Positions 1 through 11,925 of a stretch of 64,000 nt of DNA are shown in pieces (position 1 is the first letter of the stretch; each line of letters starts with the position of its first letter). This stretch comes from Humulus lupulus. Taxonomy: Eukaryota > Streptophyta > Magnoliopsida > Rosales > Cannabaceae. The stretch is taken from NCBI RefSeq assembly GCF_963169125.1, contig NC_084794.1, positions 158,110,858 to 158,174,857 on the forward strand. Reading direction: 5' to 3'. The translations under genes and the position numbers were made by a program. The notes below the pieces were generated by a model. It saw only the letters and a list, made by a program, of their open reading frames with translations, searched no databases and was not told the origin of the DNA.

Positions 1-60
1 GGAGTGCAGTGAGGTCCTTTCTATAATTGTCTAACCTTATTGTTTTGCAGATTCTACATC

Positions 61-2040
61 ATGTCACAAAATACAGATAGAAATGCAGGCAATGACGCTC
101 CACCACCTACAGTTCCAAATCTACAAATTGAAGCTTTAATGGGGGAGATGAGGAGGATGTTGAGGGAGGAGTGTGAGCAAATACATGAGCGGCTGGATAG
201 GGTAGAAGAGGGGGCACAACGGAGACCAAGGAGGGGTAGGGTACACCAAAGGGAGGATGAGAATGAAGGGGATTTAGAAGGAGTAGTTTCTGATGATGAG
301 TTTGATAGGATGTCGGCGGGTAACCATAGGAGGTATGGTGGGAATAGAGAAGATAGGAACCAGGTAGATAATTATTTGGGGAATATCAAAATGAGAATCC
401 CAGCATTTCAGGGGAAGAGTGATCTTGAAGCATACCTTGAGTGGGAGAAGAAAATGGAGCTAGTTTTTGATTGTCACAACTACTCCGACATGAAGAAGGT
501 AAAACTTGCTGCCATTGAGTTTACTGATTATGCTATTGTTTGGTGGGATCAGTTGTGCATCAACAGGAGGCGGAGTGGAGATCGTCCTATTGACACATGG
601 GAGGCCATGAAGAGGGTGATGAGGCGACGGTTTGTACCACCTCATTATTATCGAGATCTCTACATTAAGTTGCAGGGTCTTCGTCAGGGCTACAGAAGTG
701 TTGATGAGTATTACAAGGAGATGGAGATGGCTATGATTAGAGCCAATGTTGAAGAGGATCGGGAGGCAACCATGGCAAGGTTTTTGAATGGGTTGAACCG
801 AGAGATTGCTGACCCAATCGAACTACACCATTATGTGGAATTGGAGGATTTGGTTCATATGGCAATCAAAGTTGAGAGGCAGCTCAAGAAGGGTAGTTCA
901 AGTTCGAGGCCAAGACCGAGCCCACACAATCCAAGTACAACACCTTGGAGGTCGAACTATCCAAAGAAAGAAGACCAACCCACTTCATCATCTACACCAA
1001 AACCAGCCACCACAGCCACACCACCTCAAGGTAAAACAACTCCTACTAAGTCTCATTCTAGTGAGATAAGGTGTTTAAAATGTCAGGGGCGAGGACACAT
1101 AGCTAGCCAGTGTCCAAACAAGAGAGTTATGGTGATTCGAGAAAGTGGAGAGATAGATTCTGAAGATGAAGATGATCTTGCTGACATGCCACCATTGGAA
1201 GATGCTTCTGACAATGAGTATGGGCCAGAATCTGGTGAGATGCTTGCACTAGTCACAAGGCGAGTCCTGAATTTGCAAGCGAAAGAAGAGGAAGAAGAGG
1301 TGCAGCGAGAGAACATCTTTCACACTCGTTGTCATGTGAGAGACAAGGTATGTAGTGTCATTATTGACGGAGGTAGTTGTACTAATGTTGCTAGTGCTTC
1401 CATGGTTGCCAAGCTGGGGCTTACAACGCTTAGGCATCCTTGTCCATACAAGTTGCAATGGTTGAATGATAGTGGTGAAGTGAGGGTTACAAAACAAGCA
1501 CTGGTCTCATTTCGCATTGGCAAGTATGAAGATGAGGTGTTGTGTGATGTGGTTCCCATGCAAGCTGGACACCTTCTTCTAGGAAGGCCTTGGCAATTTG
1601 ATCGGCGGGTGCAGCATGATGGCTTCACCAACAAGTATTCATTCACATTCCGTCAACGAACAATCACTCTAGCGCCTTTGACACCAAAGCAAGTGTATGA
1701 AGATCAAGTGAGGTTGCAAAAATTGAGTGACAAAAAGAAAATGAGTGAGCAAAAAGAGAGTGAAAAAATGAATGAGAGTGAGGAAAAAGAGAGACAAAGA
1801 GAGAAAAGTGTGGAATCAAGTGAGAGAAAACAAAATAATTTTTATGCAAAAAAAAGTGAGGTTAAGAGAGCTTTGCGTACAAAACAGCCCATGATTTTAC
1901 TCATGTATAAGGAGGCTCTTTTAAATACTAACCAACTTGATTCTTCGCTGCCAAGTGTTGTTGTGTCTATTTTGCAGGAATTTGAGGATGTGTTTCCTGA
2001 GAAAGTACCACATGGGGGTTGCCACCTGTTCGAGGAATAG
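61..2040 (+). CDS. gag-protease part of element A polyprotein
   Basis: Gag packages element RNA into virus-like particles and the aspartic protease cuts the polyprotein. The start at 61 (MSQNTDRN) is chosen because element B starts identically at 20443. An acidic and basic N-terminus precedes a retrotransposon-gag domain ([20 protein letters not shown], about residues 130-150). A CCHC zinc knuckle ([14 protein letters not shown]) lies near residue 338 and a protease active site (IIDGGSC) near residue 435. A basic lysine and serine-rich linker follows. A short insertion at about 2013-2016 (CATGGGGGTTGCC where B has CATGGTTTACC) throws the frame, so this ORF ends at 2040 and pol continues in another frame from 2019. 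It was probably one gag-pol ORF before that. Confidence 0.85.
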   Translation: MSQNTDRNAGNDAPPPTVPNLQIEALMGEMRRMLREECEQIHERLDRVEEGAQRRPRRGRVHQREDENEGDLEGVVSDDEFDRMSAGNHRRYGGNREDRNQVDNYLGNIKMRIPAFQGKSDLEAYLEWEKKMELVFDCHNYSDMKKVKLAAIEFTDYAIVWWDQLCINRRRSGDRPIDTWEAMKRVMRRRFVPPHYYRDLYIKLQGLRQGYRSVDEYYKEMEMAMIRANVEEDREATMARFLNGLNREIADPIELHHYVELEDLVHMAIKVERQLKKGSSSSRPRPSPHNPSTTPWRSNYPKKEDQPTSSSTPKPATTATPPQGKTTPTKSHSSEIRCLKCQGRGHIASQCPNKRVMVIRESGEIDSEDEDDLADMPPLEDASDNEYGPESGEMLALVTRRVLNLQAKEEEEEVQRENIFHTRCHVRDKVCSVIIDGGSCTNVASASMVAKLGLTTLRHPCPYKLQWLNDSGEVRVTKQALVSFRIGKYEDEVLCDVVPMQAGHLLLGRPWQFDRRVQHDGFTNKYSFTFRQRTITLAPLTPKQVYEDQVRLQKLSDKKKMSEQKESEKMNESEEKERQREKSVESSERKQNNFYAKKSEVKRALRTKQPMILLMYKEALLNTNQLDSSLPSVVVSILQEFEDVFPEKVPHGGCHLFEE

Positions 2041-4769
2041 AACATCAAATTGATTTTGTTCCAGGTGCTTCCATCCCAAACCGACCAGCCTACAGAAGTA
2101 ATCCTGATGAAACAAAGGAATTGCAAAGGCAAATTGAAGAATTGATGGAGAAAGGGCATGTGAGAGAAAGCATGAGCCCTTGTGCTGTTCCAGTGATTCT
2201 AGTTCCCAAGAAGGATGGAACATGGAGGATGTGTGTTGACTGTCGAGCCATCAATAATATAACGGTAAAATATCGACATCCCATTCCTCGTTTAGATGAC
2301 ATGTTAGATGAATTGCATGGTTCTTGTGTGTTTTCCAAAATTGATCTTAAAAGTGGGTATCATCAGATACGTATGAAAGAAGGGGATGGGTGGAAAACTG
2401 CTTTTAAAACTAAACATGGATTGTATGAGTGGTTAGTCATGCCTTTTGGACTAACTAATGCACCTAGCACTTTCATGCACTTAATGAATCATGTATTGCG
2501 TGCTTTCATTGGAAAATTTGTGGTTGTGTATTTTGATGATATTTTTATTTATAGTAAGAATTTGCATGACCATGTTTTGCATTTGCATTCTGTTTTGGAT
2601 GTTCTTAGGAAACAGAGTTTATATGCTAACCTCAGTAAGTGTACTTTCTGCACCGATAAGCTTGTTTTCCTAGGCTTTGTTGTAAGTGCTACAGGTATTC
2701 AGGTGGATGAAGAAAAGATCAAAGCCATCCAAGAGTGGCCGACCCCTACAACTATAGGTAATGTTAGAAGTTTTCATGGACTTGCTAGCTTCTACAGGAG
2801 GTTTGTGAAAATTTTTAGCACCATCGCCGCACCACTTACAGAAGTTATAAAAAAGAATGTGATATTTAAATGGGGTGAAGCTCAAGAGGAGGCATTTCAG
2901 CTACTGAAATACCAGCTTACTCATGCTCCTTTACTTGCTTTGCCTAACTTTTCTAACACTTTTGAAGTTGAATGTGATGCTTCTGGAATAGGTATTGGCG
3001 CTGTTCTTATGCAGGATGGGAGACCGCTTGCATACTTTAGCGAAAAGCTAAGTGGGGCTGCCCTCAATTACCCCACCTATGACAAAGAATTGTATGCACT
3101 TGTGCGTGCTTTAGAAACATGGCAGCACTATTTTTGGCCAAAGGAGTTTGTGATTCGCACAGATCATGAATCCTTGAAACATTTGAAAGGCCAACACAAG
3201 CTCAACAAGAGACATGCAAGATGGGTTGAGTTCATTGAGACATTTCCTTATGTCATTCGCTATAAACAAGGTAAGGAGAATGTGGTTGCTAATGCCCTTT
3301 CTCGCAGGTATGCCCTAATCTCCACTCTTGATGCTAAAATACTTGGGTTTGAACACTTAAAGGAGCTGTATTCTGCTGACCATGATTTTGGGGAAATTTA
3401 TGGTGTTTGTGAAAAATCTGCTGAAGGAAAATTTTATAGGCATGAGGGTTTCTTGTTTAGGGAGCATAGGTTGTGTGTACCTAATTGTTCTTTGAGAGAT
3501 TTGCTAGTTAGAGAGTCCCACGGGGGAGGGTTGATGGGACATTTTGGAGTTGCTAAGACCCTAGTTATGTTGCAAGAGCACTTCTTTTGGCCCCACATGA
3601 AACGAGATGTTGAGCGAATTTGTGGTAGGTGTGTCACTTGTAGGCAAGCTAAATCAAGAGTTCAGCCAAATGGCCTTTACACACCCCTACCTATCCCTAG
3701 TTCACCATGGGTTGACATTTCAATGGATTTTGTGTTGGGTTTACCTAGAAGTAAGCGTGGGAGGGATTCATTCTTTGTGGTTGTAGACAGATTTTCTAAG
3801 ATGGCTCATTTTATTCCTTGTCATAAAACTGATGATGCCTCTAACGTTGCAGATTTGTTCTTTAGGGAGATTGTAAGATTACATGGTATGCCTAGAACAA
3901 TTGTATCAGATAGGGATGCTAAGTTCTTAAGCTATTTTTGGAAAACATTGTGGGGAAAACTTGGGACAAAACTATTATTTTCTACTACTTGTCACCCTCA
4001 AACCGATGGTCAAACAGAAGTAGTTAATAGGACCCTATCCACCTTGTTGAGGGCTATCATAAGTAAAAATATTAAGACTTGGGAAGATTGTTTGCCACAT
4101 GTTGAGTTTGCTTATAATCGTTCAATGCATTCTGCTACTAAATTTTCACCATTTGAAATTGTTTATGGTTTTAATCCTCTAACTCCTTTGGATTTATCAC
4201 CTTTACCTGTTTCTGAGCATTTGAATTTAGATGGCGAGAAGAAGGCAGAATTTGTGAAGAAAATCCATGAGAGGGCGCGACTCAACATAGAGAGAAGGAC
4301 TGAACAATACATTAAGCAAGCTAACAAGGGTCGTCATAAGCAGGTTTTTGAGCCCGGTGATTGGGTATGGTTACACATGAGGAAAGAGCGATTCCCAACA
4401 CAAAGGCGTTCAAAATTACTACCTCGAGGAGATGGTCCATTTCAAGTACTTGAAAGGATCAATGACAATGCCTACAGACTCGATTTACCAGGTGAGTATA
4501 ATGTTAGTGCTACTTTTAATGTTTCTGATTTGAGTCCTTTTGATGCAGGTGACGATTTGAGGTCAAATCCTTCTAAAGAGGGGGGGAATGATGAGGACAC
4601 CAAGACCCAAGTATCAAGTCAAGTTCCAGTTGGTCCAGTGACGAGGGCACGAGCCAAGAGATTCAAGGAAGAACTTAACAGCCTAGTCCACAAAGTCCTA
4701 AAACAAGAGGAGACCGTGGTCAACATTGAAGGAGAACAAAGACTTGTCTTACTCATCAAAGTTGACTGA
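2019..4769 (+). CDS. pol of element A: RT, RNase H, integrase
   Basis: It encodes reverse transcriptase, RNase H and integrase. RT motif A ([12 protein letters not shown]) and the YFDD box (2529-2540) are intact. RNase H ([13 protein letters not shown]) and the connection region ([12 protein letters not shown]) follow. Integrase has zinc-binding cysteines (CGRCVTCRQ) and all three catalytic acidic positions: [17 protein letters not shown] and TDGQTEVVN. The C-terminus carries the [14 protein letters not shown] module. The last 60 or so codons lie inside the 3' LTR (from 4589), a layout known from CRM-type elements. Apart from the frameshift separating it from gag I see no internal stop, so A is the best-preserved coding unit in the window. 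The apparent N-terminus at 2019 is only where the frame opens. Confidence 0.85.
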   Translation: MPPVRGIEHQIDFVPGASIPNRPAYRSNPDETKELQRQIEELMEKGHVRESMSPCAVPVILVPKKDGTWRMCVDCRAINNITVKYRHPIPRLDDMLDELHGSCVFSKIDLKSGYHQIRMKEGDGWKTAFKTKHGLYEWLVMPFGLTNAPSTFMHLMNHVLRAFIGKFVVVYFDDIFIYSKNLHDHVLHLHSVLDVLRKQSLYANLSKCTFCTDKLVFLGFVVSATGIQVDEEKIKAIQEWPTPTTIGNVRSFHGLASFYRRFVKIFSTIAAPLTEVIKKNVIFKWGEAQEEAFQLLKYQLTHAPLLALPNFSNTFEVECDASGIGIGAVLMQDGRPLAYFSEKLSGAALNYPTYDKELYALVRALETWQHYFWPKEFVIRTDHESLKHLKGQHKLNKRHARWVEFIETFPYVIRYKQGKENVVANALSRRYALISTLDAKILGFEHLKELYSADHDFGEIYGVCEKSAEGKFYRHEGFLFREHRLCVPNCSLRDLLVRESHGGGLMGHFGVAKTLVMLQEHFFWPHMKRDVERICGRCVTCRQAKSRVQPNGLYTPLPIPSSPWVDISMDFVLGLPRSKRGRDSFFVVVDRFSKMAHFIPCHKTDDASNVADLFFREIVRLHGMPRTIVSDRDAKFLSYFWKTLWGKLGTKLLFSTTCHPQTDGQTEVVNRTLSTLLRAIISKNIKTWEDCLPHVEFAYNRSMHSATKFSPFEIVYGFNPLTPLDLSPLPVSEHLNLDGEKKAEFVKKIHERARLNIERRTEQYIKQANKGRHKQVFEPGDWVWLHMRKERFPTQRRSKLLPRGDGPFQVLERINDNAYRLDLPGEYNVSATFNVSDLSPFDAGDDLRSNPSKEGGNDEDTKTQVSSQVPVGPVTRARAKRFKEELNSLVHKVLKQEETVVNIEGEQRLVLLIKVD
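4576..4588 (+). promoter_or_regulatory. polypurine tract of element A
   Basis: A purine run (AAAGAGGGGGGGAA) directly precedes the LTR start TGATGAGG. This is the plus-strand DNA priming site. It is also coding here, read through by pol. Element B has the same tract with twice as many G residues. Confidence 0.8.
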
Positions 4770-5266
4770 GTTTAGGAGCTTAATGAGTCTTTTTATTTTT
4801 AGTCACGTTTTTTAGTCTTTGTTTATTTTGTGATAAGTCAAACATTTCACGTTTTTTAGGAAGACAAAAGGCTTGTCTTTAATTTCGGTTTTCATTAGGA
4901 AGACAAAGGGGCTGTCCTTAATTTTTCGGTTTCATTAGGAAGACCAAGGGTCTTGTTTTCATGTAATTTTCGTCCTTATAAGGACTGCCAAAACAATGTG
5001 AAAAGGGCAGATTATGTTGAATGAAATTGTGAGTTTATTTCTTCTTGAGTTCTTGAAGAAACTTTTGAACTTATCAAGGAGATTCCTTGTGGCGTTCATC
5101 CTGACTTATCAAACGGATTCCATCCCCGTTTGTGGCGTCTTCCTCATACCAAGGTTCGTGCTTGGCTAAGCATTGGGTCGCGGTTCCATTCCAATCTCGT
5201 GTGTTCTTGGTGGCTGTTCCATATTTGGTGTCGGGTTTCGTCACACTTGTTGGCGTGGTTCGTATA
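4589..5266 (+). repeat. 3' LTR of element A
   Basis: It aligns over its length with both LTRs of element B. It starts TGATGAGGACACC and ends near CGTATA, where B ends CGTATCA, so the terminal CA has mutated. It contains a repeat of about 40 bp (TTTCATTAGGAAGACAAAGG...) in about three diverged copies, and a weak TATA-like TTATAAGG near 4976. The first part is coding (end of pol). Confidence 0.85.
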
Positions 5267-5831
5267 AAAAATCCTCAAACAATTCAAAGATCAAGAGCTA
5301 AGCTTTCCTTAGTGTTCAAGAAGGCTCTCCAAGAAGAAGAAGAAGACTTAGAAGAATGAAAATTATCCAAATAGTGGAGGGCAAAGACTTAGTTGATATT
5401 ATCTAATAATTGGTCAAATGACCAATTTGCCCTCACCTCCATTTAATCCTCAAAGCTAAGCCCAAGGGCATTTTGGTCTTTTGGATTAAATCTCTAACTA
5501 CACCTCAAATTTCCTAATTAGTCCACCAAGCACTCGAACACCAATGTTTCACCAATTTATTTCATTACTAAAGATTCCCAGAGTATTAAAATTCCCAAAA
5601 TACCCCTTAGCTCGACCCGAGCCAGTCATTTATTCCCCGTTGTGAATTTTCTAAAAAAATGGTCGAAAGGAATGCCGAATATCTCAAATATATTCACATA
5701 TTAATGTGGTCATAAACATATAACACATAAATCACAAATATACCCTGGGCGGGTCAAAATTATGAAAATACCCCTCTTTAATAAAAGCAGACCTTTAAAC
5801 ATATTTAATACACATAATCACTCATACCGAG
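5267..5831. other. no gene seen; degenerate intergenic or LTR-like sequence
   Basis: This stretch is AT-rich with phrases such as GGGCATTTTGGTCTTTT and CAAAATACCCC that recur near the right end of the window (about 63790-64000). It is probably remnant LTR sequence. Element A's duplication cannot be tested because its 5' end is outside. Confidence 0.4.
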
Positions 5832-5925
5832 TCATGATGCCCCACCGTTCTAGGCAATTCCACCACAAAATCCATAGTGATATCTTCCCTCTTCCATTCA
5901 GAATATCCAAAGGCTATAATAGCTA
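5832..5925 (-). pseudogene. integrase fragment of old gypsy relic K
   Basis: Read on the minus strand this gives EDITMDFVVELPRT and a following HDS, the start of a Ty3/gypsy integrase catalytic core including the first catalytic Asp. It continues the minus-strand relic at 31446-32044, whose integrase zinc-binding part (CLNCQQMK) ends where block J begins. K was therefore one element later split by J and everything inside J. Confidence 0.7.
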
Positions 5926-7083
5926 TGTTGTCTGATAAATCTAAGAATTAGACTTATTTTAATGCTTTTGAACTTATATTTTTATTAAGAAAATAATGAT
6001 TTAGGGTGTTTTGTAGTGTCTTTATTTTAGTTTTGTAAAATATTAATTATAATAAGATAATATTAAATATTAGTATAATGCTGGAAAAATATATCCTAAA
6101 TTTTGAAATTTTTCCTTGGCAGGTGGTTGGTAGAATTTTGGACATTTTTAGAAGGATTTGAAGCTTGAATGAGAATCTGGAATTTGGGATGCTGCAGCAT
6201 CACGTTCTACCAGCCAGTTGTTTGGAAGGCCCACGTGGGAGGGTAAATCAATATCAAATTCAACCCAATTTTTTTCCTTGGACTTATTTGAGTTGGGCTG
6301 AAAGATAATTAAATCACTTTTGGGCCTTTAAATTACTTGGGTCCATTATGCTCAAAATAAAAAAAAGAATGGAAAGAAAGAAGAAAAAGTTCCATGTGGG
6401 CTTAAGGAAAAGGAAGAAAAGGGAAGCCCTAAAACATATATCAGCCATATTAACCTTTCCCCCTTTTTCGGGAGTGAGATACATACACGTACAGTAGACC
6501 AGCCACCATTGAGGATAAGGGGAGAATGAAGAAAAAGAAAAAGAAAAAGAAGAAGAAAGAGAAGGATTCAAGAGAGGAGGACCTTTTTGGGAATACCTTT
6601 TTGACTTGATTCTCTTATCCTTCTCCTTAATATTTTATTTTCTTTTTCTTGTATTTTTTAAACTATGATTTATTTTGTAATGGATGTTTTTGAGATATTG
6701 ATTATGAGCTAAAATTTTCATTGCTAGGATAATTAATGAATTCTATTATGTAATTTTGATACTTGTTAGTGATGCTAAATGCTAATTGGGTTTTGTTCAT
6801 TCAAGTATTTTTCATGCTTAATGCTTGCTATTGCTTGACCACCTTTAGTGAGTAATTGAATTAATTGTGGCTGCTGAAAAGAGTTATAATTAATGGACAT
6901 ACAACTTGAATGGTGCAAGATTAAGTTCTTTGAATTTAATTTGTGTTAGTATAGACATATATTAATGCCTTGCATAATCTTTGTGGAATTGGTGCTTGAT
7001 AAATATTCTTGAAATTAGATTGGCATAGACATATGTTAGTTTTATTAGAGAATTGATATCATAGTAACTTCGACGGAAGCCTA
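5926..7083 (+). mobile_element. LTR-like block J, left part (right part 31106 to about 31445)
   Basis: This block separates the two halves of K's integrase, so it is an insertion. It begins TGTTGTCTGATAAATC. After removing solo LTR D, it continues at 31106 and ends in GTGTACACTTGCACA, a common plant LTR ending. No coding region is visible, and the joined length of about 1.5 kb suits a solo LTR. I could not find a clean target-site duplication (AGCTA on the left has no convincing partner), so the exact right end is uncertain. A pyrimidine-rich stretch lies around 6600-6660. Confidence 0.55.
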
Positions 7084-7762
7084 TGTAACGACCCAACTAT
7101 TTTTAAGACCTTGGACCATTAAAACTACTAGACATAGCTACTACTTTGAAGAAAACATACATAAGAAATAATCAAAACTTTTATTAAAAACTCCAAAAGA
7201 AATGTTGTGCAAATTAAAATAAAATGTGGTATGGGTACCCATTGTTTAATAAAACATAAAACATAACTTAAAATCATTTGTTCAAAACTAAATGCATAAT
7301 TACAAAAGAAAACATAATTCACAAACTAAAATAAATGTCATCCTCGATCGACTCATAGCCCATTCATTCCATTCATCCTCAATACACAAGTCAAGCCACC
7401 AAGAATCCTTCTGCCTCCGTATCTAGTTTCCTGCATCACACTAAAAGAAAAAGGACTGAGCCTAATGCCCAACAAGGAAAATCTACTAACAACATAAATG
7501 ATAAGGTCATTTTTTTATTAATATTTGTTAAGTTTTTCTATGCTTGGATGGTGTTACGGTAGCATTTTTAATAGTTTTCACTAAGTTTCGTGATTCTTCA
7601 ACATATTTTCTACATTGTGTTTTATGATGATAAATCTGACATTTTGATGACAAGTGTAGTTAAAATAAAGTTTTAGGAGTATTCAAAGCTTTCGGGATTG
7701 AAATGTGGAAGTGGTGGCAACGTGGAAGCTATCTAAGATCAAGAATTGAAGAAATTGGAGGT

Positions 7763-7908
7763 AGGCCGCGGCTCATAAAACTCAGGCCGCTGCGCATAAA
7801 ACTCAGGCCGCTGCCTAGGGTGCCAGGCCACTGCGCATAATTTTCAAGCCGCTGCCTGATGGACAGATTTAGGCACAGATTTTGTTCTAGGCCGCGACTT
7901 GCGACGTC
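7763..7908 (+). repeat. GC-rich word cluster in LTR I
   Basis: Repeated words GGCCGCGG, AGGCCGCTGC, AGGCCACTGC, AAGCCGCTGC and AGGCCGCGAC are spaced about 20-35 bp apart in otherwise AT-rich sequence. The cluster lies upstream of the TATA box at 7953. Comparable clusters are in three other LTRs of the window (8711-8790, 39994-40112, 63118-63304). Confidence 0.75.
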
Positions 7909-8336
7909 GTTTTCAGATTTTTTATTACTTTTTAATTAGAATTTAATTGAGACTATAAAGGATGATTAGGGTTAACTTGAGAGGGATTATTATTATAGTT
8001 TTAAGAGAGAAAAAGACTGAGAAAGGACTGAAGAGAAGACTACAAGACTACATTATTTTTGTTCATCAATCTAGTTTCTTTTCTTCCCTTAATCTCTTTA
8101 ATTTTAATTATAATTATGTTTGTGATTATGATTACTATTATGGAGTAGGTTCTTTTTAGGTTAAAGGTTAATTCAAAATCCAAGACATGAATTCTTGATT
8201 ATTGATAATGAATATTGTTCTTTAATTTCTCTCAATATTAAATTGTTTCTATTTTTCCAATTGAATGATATGAATTGTTAGGTGGCCAACTAATTAAGGT
8301 TTTACATTGTTCAATTGTCATCTTAGAATTACTACT

Positions 8337-9487
8337 TGTTATATTATTTTATAATATAATGTAAAATTATATTATATTATAATATAATGTTTTAGATTAA
8401 ATAAATGTGACAAAGTGTGTCACATATTGTAACATATAATAGAGAGTTACAATATTTAGATATATGAGATATATCCAAATAATGTAACTTCCATTTTTGG
8501 TGTTACAAATTTGTAACTTCCAAATATTACCCTTTATTGTGTAAAATTGTTGTTACACAATATTGAGATGAGTTTCATAAAGCCATATGTGATATAGCTA
8601 TTAGAGATATGATTTTAACCCCAATAATGTGTTTTGGGAGTTAAAAAATCATTTGGGAGGGTTTGGAACAGTTTGGAAAAACAACACAATTTTTTGTGCT
8701 GAAATTGGTCAGTGGCCGCGGCCTGTGGGACAGAGACCAGTGGCCGCGGCCACCAATGTCTCTGGCCACGGCCACAGGCCAAAAAACTGACCAATTTTCA
8801 GTTTTTTCAATATTTGTTGAACGGCTCAAAAAACCCAAATAACTCCCAAATCTCTTTTTTAATTCCATATTAATTCAATTAAACATTGGTAACAGCCATG
8901 GGGGTTGGTGGAATTTGAAATTCAAAGGGTGTCTCTAAACTCTATAAATAGGAGCCTATATCTCACTTGAAAGACACAACTTTTCTATCCACTAGAGCAC
9001 TTGGCTAGGAACACCTTGAGGCTTGATAATTCCAGAAAGCTTTTCCAATATCTTAGAGAGATCCCTTAGTGCTTGAGTTAGGGGGAAATAAGCTTTTGGA
9101 CAAAGGTTTTAAACCTTGTTCAAGTTGGTGATCCCCAATCCTCTTCACTTAGGTTGTGTAAGTGAGAGTTTGATTGTGTTTCTGTTCTTCTTTTTATTCT
9201 ATGCTTTTCTTCTTATTCTCTTGTTCTATTTACTTGTATATTTTGTTTAAGAGTTGTAATCTTTTCATTTGGTCTAAACACTTTATTTTACTTGTAATCT
9301 TTTGCTTAGAGTTGTATTCTCACTATTCTCTTCTTCATCATCATCTTTTTCCTTTCTTTAGTTTATTTGTATTTTCAGTTATAGAGTTGTAACCTTATTT
9401 AATCAATCTATATTTACTTGTAATATTATTGCATAGAGTTGTAATATTATAATCATTTCCATTGAGGCAAAACAATATTTTCCTAAA
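8337..9487 (+). mobile_element. probable solo LTR, copia-type, nested in LTR I
   Basis: It starts TGTTATATTATTTTATAATA and is flanked by the direct repeat ACTACT (8331-8336 and 9488-9493). A canonical LTR end (GGCAAAACA) is at 9474, 13 bp before the right repeat, so the right terminus is unusual. It contains a GC-rich cluster (GTGGCCGCGGCC twice, GGCCACGGCCAC; 8711-8790), a TATA box (TATAAATAGG, about 8943) and many AGAGTTGTAAT repeats in its distal part. No coding region is present. Assignment to Ty1/copia is by general appearance only. Confidence 0.6.
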
Positions 9488-10150
9488 ACTACTCACCTAA
9501 TAGTTTAGGATTCTAAGTGTATGTGATAAATTGCAATTGATAGTTATGTCAAAAGAATTGTTGATTGTGATGAAAAATAGAACCTAGGTTAAATGAATTA
9601 TATGCTTCATTAATTTATTGCCTAGATTAACTTGTTTCCATAGGACTTAATGCTTTATCTAAGTTAAATAGATTGCATGCTTCATAGATTTATTTCTTAG
9701 ATAAAAGAGTTAATTATTGAGCGCTTCGCCTTGGTTATTTATAATAGGGAGATTGGGATAATTGACTGCTTCAGCGTTATCTTCGGGGTTAATAGTTTAA
9801 TTGAGAAATTGGAATAATATTTATTATTAGTGATTTGGAATGATTGTTGAGGGTGGAGATTAACCTTTAACTGTTTCTTAATATCATAATATCAATCTTT
9901 AATTGCTTTCTAGTTTATGTTATTTAATTTTGAGTTAAAAATCAAAATCCCCTTCTAAGTTTTAGTGTTAATTCTTGAATAATAAAGTGAACGATAGTCC
10001 TCGTGGGTTCGATCTGTGCTTGCTATTATACTAAAATAATTGGAAGTATTGAAAGAAAAATCATTGTTAAATTTGTGTGGTATACGACAGCCATCAATAA
10101 ATCATATACATAAGACTATCTCATAACATATACTATAAAACATATATCAT

Positions 10151-10905
10151 TGTTGAAGCGGTTCTTCGCCAACAGGTAATTAAGAAAATAAGAGGAAGGG
10201 ATTAATGCTTAATAATGAATCGAAATTGATGAATGATCTTTTTATGGACTGGTGACACAAATACGTTTTTTAGGTGGTTCGAATGTTAAAATCTTTCTAC
10301 TCCACCAGCCAATGTTATTGCTATATGCCTGATATTCTTTACATGGTATTTCCTTACACAGTAGAATCCAACCCTTTGCAACTCCCAGGGTCTCCATATT
10401 TATAAGAGAGGGCACCTGGGAGTTGGTAAGGGGGGTCATCCCGTGACCTTCTTACCTATCATGTCACTTCTGTGACATTCATGATTAATTCCTAAAACCT
10501 GACATGTGAAGTGTGGTCTAATCAATAGGTAAGGGGGAGAATGGGCCGCACGGCCCAATCCAGTCGTGGGTGCCTGAATACGCACGTTCATGCTGCGTGT
10601 CCGAGAAGTCAGGGGTATATCAGACACGTGATGTTTGATATATGCACGTTTACCTTGCGTGGTTGACTTTATGAAAGGTCATAGCCTCCAACTCCAGCTC
10701 GTACCACGAGCTGGATGCCTCCTCGACCTGTGGCCTTCACAATCCTGACTCGGTCCTTAAGTAATCTTGGCGAACCTTTGGATACCCCGAGCTAATGAGG
10801 TAGGACCTGACGACAACAGCTCTGGTCATGGGGGATCCACATGGCTAATATAATTTAGGCTGTATCTCAGCTCGCTAATAGCCCTTTGGAAAATCAGGGT
10901 GTACA
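10151..10905 (-). repeat. 3' LTR of element C
   Basis: It pairs with 28806-29560 at exactly equal length. On the minus strand it reads TGTACACCC to CAACA. The minus-strand TATA box TATAAATA is near 10393-10402, framed by an inverted pair CTCCCAGG and CCTGGGAG. Active transcription of the element would start in the other LTR. Confidence 0.9.
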
Positions 10906-10917
10906 TTTGCCCCCCAA
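10906..10917 (-). promoter_or_regulatory. polypurine tract of element C
   Basis: On the minus strand ATTGGGGGGCAAA immediately precedes the LTR start TGTACA, as expected for the plus-strand priming site next to the 3' LTR. Confidence 0.8.
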
Positions 10918-11168
10918 TCCCCTGCTCGTGGCACACGACGTCGTGTAGGGCCACAGTAGGGGATTTTAGGCTTCCCCATGAACTCTTCATATTCCACATT
11001 TTACACAGGCGTCGAATACGTGGAACATCATGGTTGGTGACGGAACGTCTTCCGAGAACCGCATTAAATGGCCTAGCCTATACTCAGCCGTTGTTTCGCC
11101 TTTCGAGTGGAGAGCCTTGGATCCCACATCAGGGCAATCCAACGACCCTCCTCACATGGCCTTTCATG

Positions 11169-11177
11169 TATATAAAA
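11169..11177 (+). promoter_or_regulatory. TATA box for the antisense gene of element C
   Basis: TATATAAAAGGGG begins at 11169 on the plus strand, opposite to gag-pol and pointing away from the adjacent LTR. Transcription would be expected to start near 11200. A consensus donor (CC^GTAAGTATCC, intron from 11404) and an acceptor (TTCACTAG, to 11925) then bracket a 522-bp 5'-UTR intron, ending 8 bp before the ATG at 11934. Confidence 0.65.
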
Positions 11178-11925
11178 GGGGTGGCCACCTTATGCATGGG
11201 CCACCCGTTCATTTGAAAATTTTCAGAATTTTCCTTCTTCTTCTCTCTTCTCACCCTTAAAAAACCCTCTTTTTCTCCCGGTTACCGTTTCTGGCATCCC
11301 AGAAGTTTAGGTGCAAGGGCTCCCTTGAAGCTTTGGTATCAACTACTCCAACGAGGCCCCAACCCAGACGACCCCTTCATCCTCTTCTCAACTAGAACAC
11401 TCCGTAAGTATCCTGACTGTGCATATTTTGAATTTCTTTTTTTACTGTAGCCTAGGTAAATAATTCATGTAGCTGCATGCAAGGTTTCGTTGGTTTTTTG
11501 TGGGTATGAAGGGAGAAAGCTTTTAGGTTAGGGTATCGCTTGTAGTAGAAAACCATTTAGGAGTATGGTTTATAGGGTGCATTTTTTGGGGAAATTTTCT
11601 GGGTAGGATTTTTGGTATGCTTGTTTAAAATATCCAGTACTTTGGGTGCAAAATCGGGTAACTTAGGAGACATGCTTCACAGGCGGTTTTGCACCTCTTG
11701 CCTACTGAAACTTTCCTTCCAAGGAAAATTTCTATCCTGACCCTCCTGACACACGAATTCCGAGTAATCGGGGATCTGTTGGGAGCACAAGCGCGTGTTC
11801 ATAGAACCGCGTGGTCTCACTTTCCACGGGCTGAGATTACCTCAGCTCGTGCAAAGGAAACACCTCTTTTGATTCTCCCTTATGCTTAGGTCACCTTTTC
11901 TGAAATTTATTCTTTTATTCACTAG

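Larger units (their letters stand above)
1..5266 (+). mobile_element. CRM-like Ty3/gypsy LTR retrotransposon A, 5' end outside window
   Basis: This is the 3' part of an LTR retrotransposon. Bases 1-60 match the leader just upstream of gag in element B (about 20384-20442). Gag-protease, RT-RNase H and integrase follow in that order, then a polypurine tract and one LTR. The domain order (integrase after RNase H) is Ty3/gypsy. The integrase tail ([12 protein letters not shown] then DDLRSNP) and a reading frame that runs into the 3' LTR resemble the CRM chromovirus group. That lineage call is from memory of the family, not a search. Its 5' LTR and primer site lie before the window. Confidence 0.85.
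7499..10096 (+). mobile_element. solo LTR I, interrupted by another solo LTR
   Basis: It starts TGATAAGG and ends GCCATCA, flanked by the perfect duplication ATAAA (7494-7498 and 10097-10101). Without the nested element it is about 1.45 kb with no coding sequence. It carries a GC-rich word cluster (7763-7908) about 50-190 bp upstream of a TATA box (TATAAAG, 7953-7959). The end (GTTCGATCTGTGCTTGC, TGGTATACGACA) is typical of large plant LTRs. Orientation is inferred from the TATA box. Confidence 0.82.

Noticed and set aside
5132..5359. ORF crossing the 3' end of the LTR of element A
   Set aside because: It spans the LTR boundary and has no recognisable domain. The homologous LTR regions in B do not preserve the frame past the LTR.
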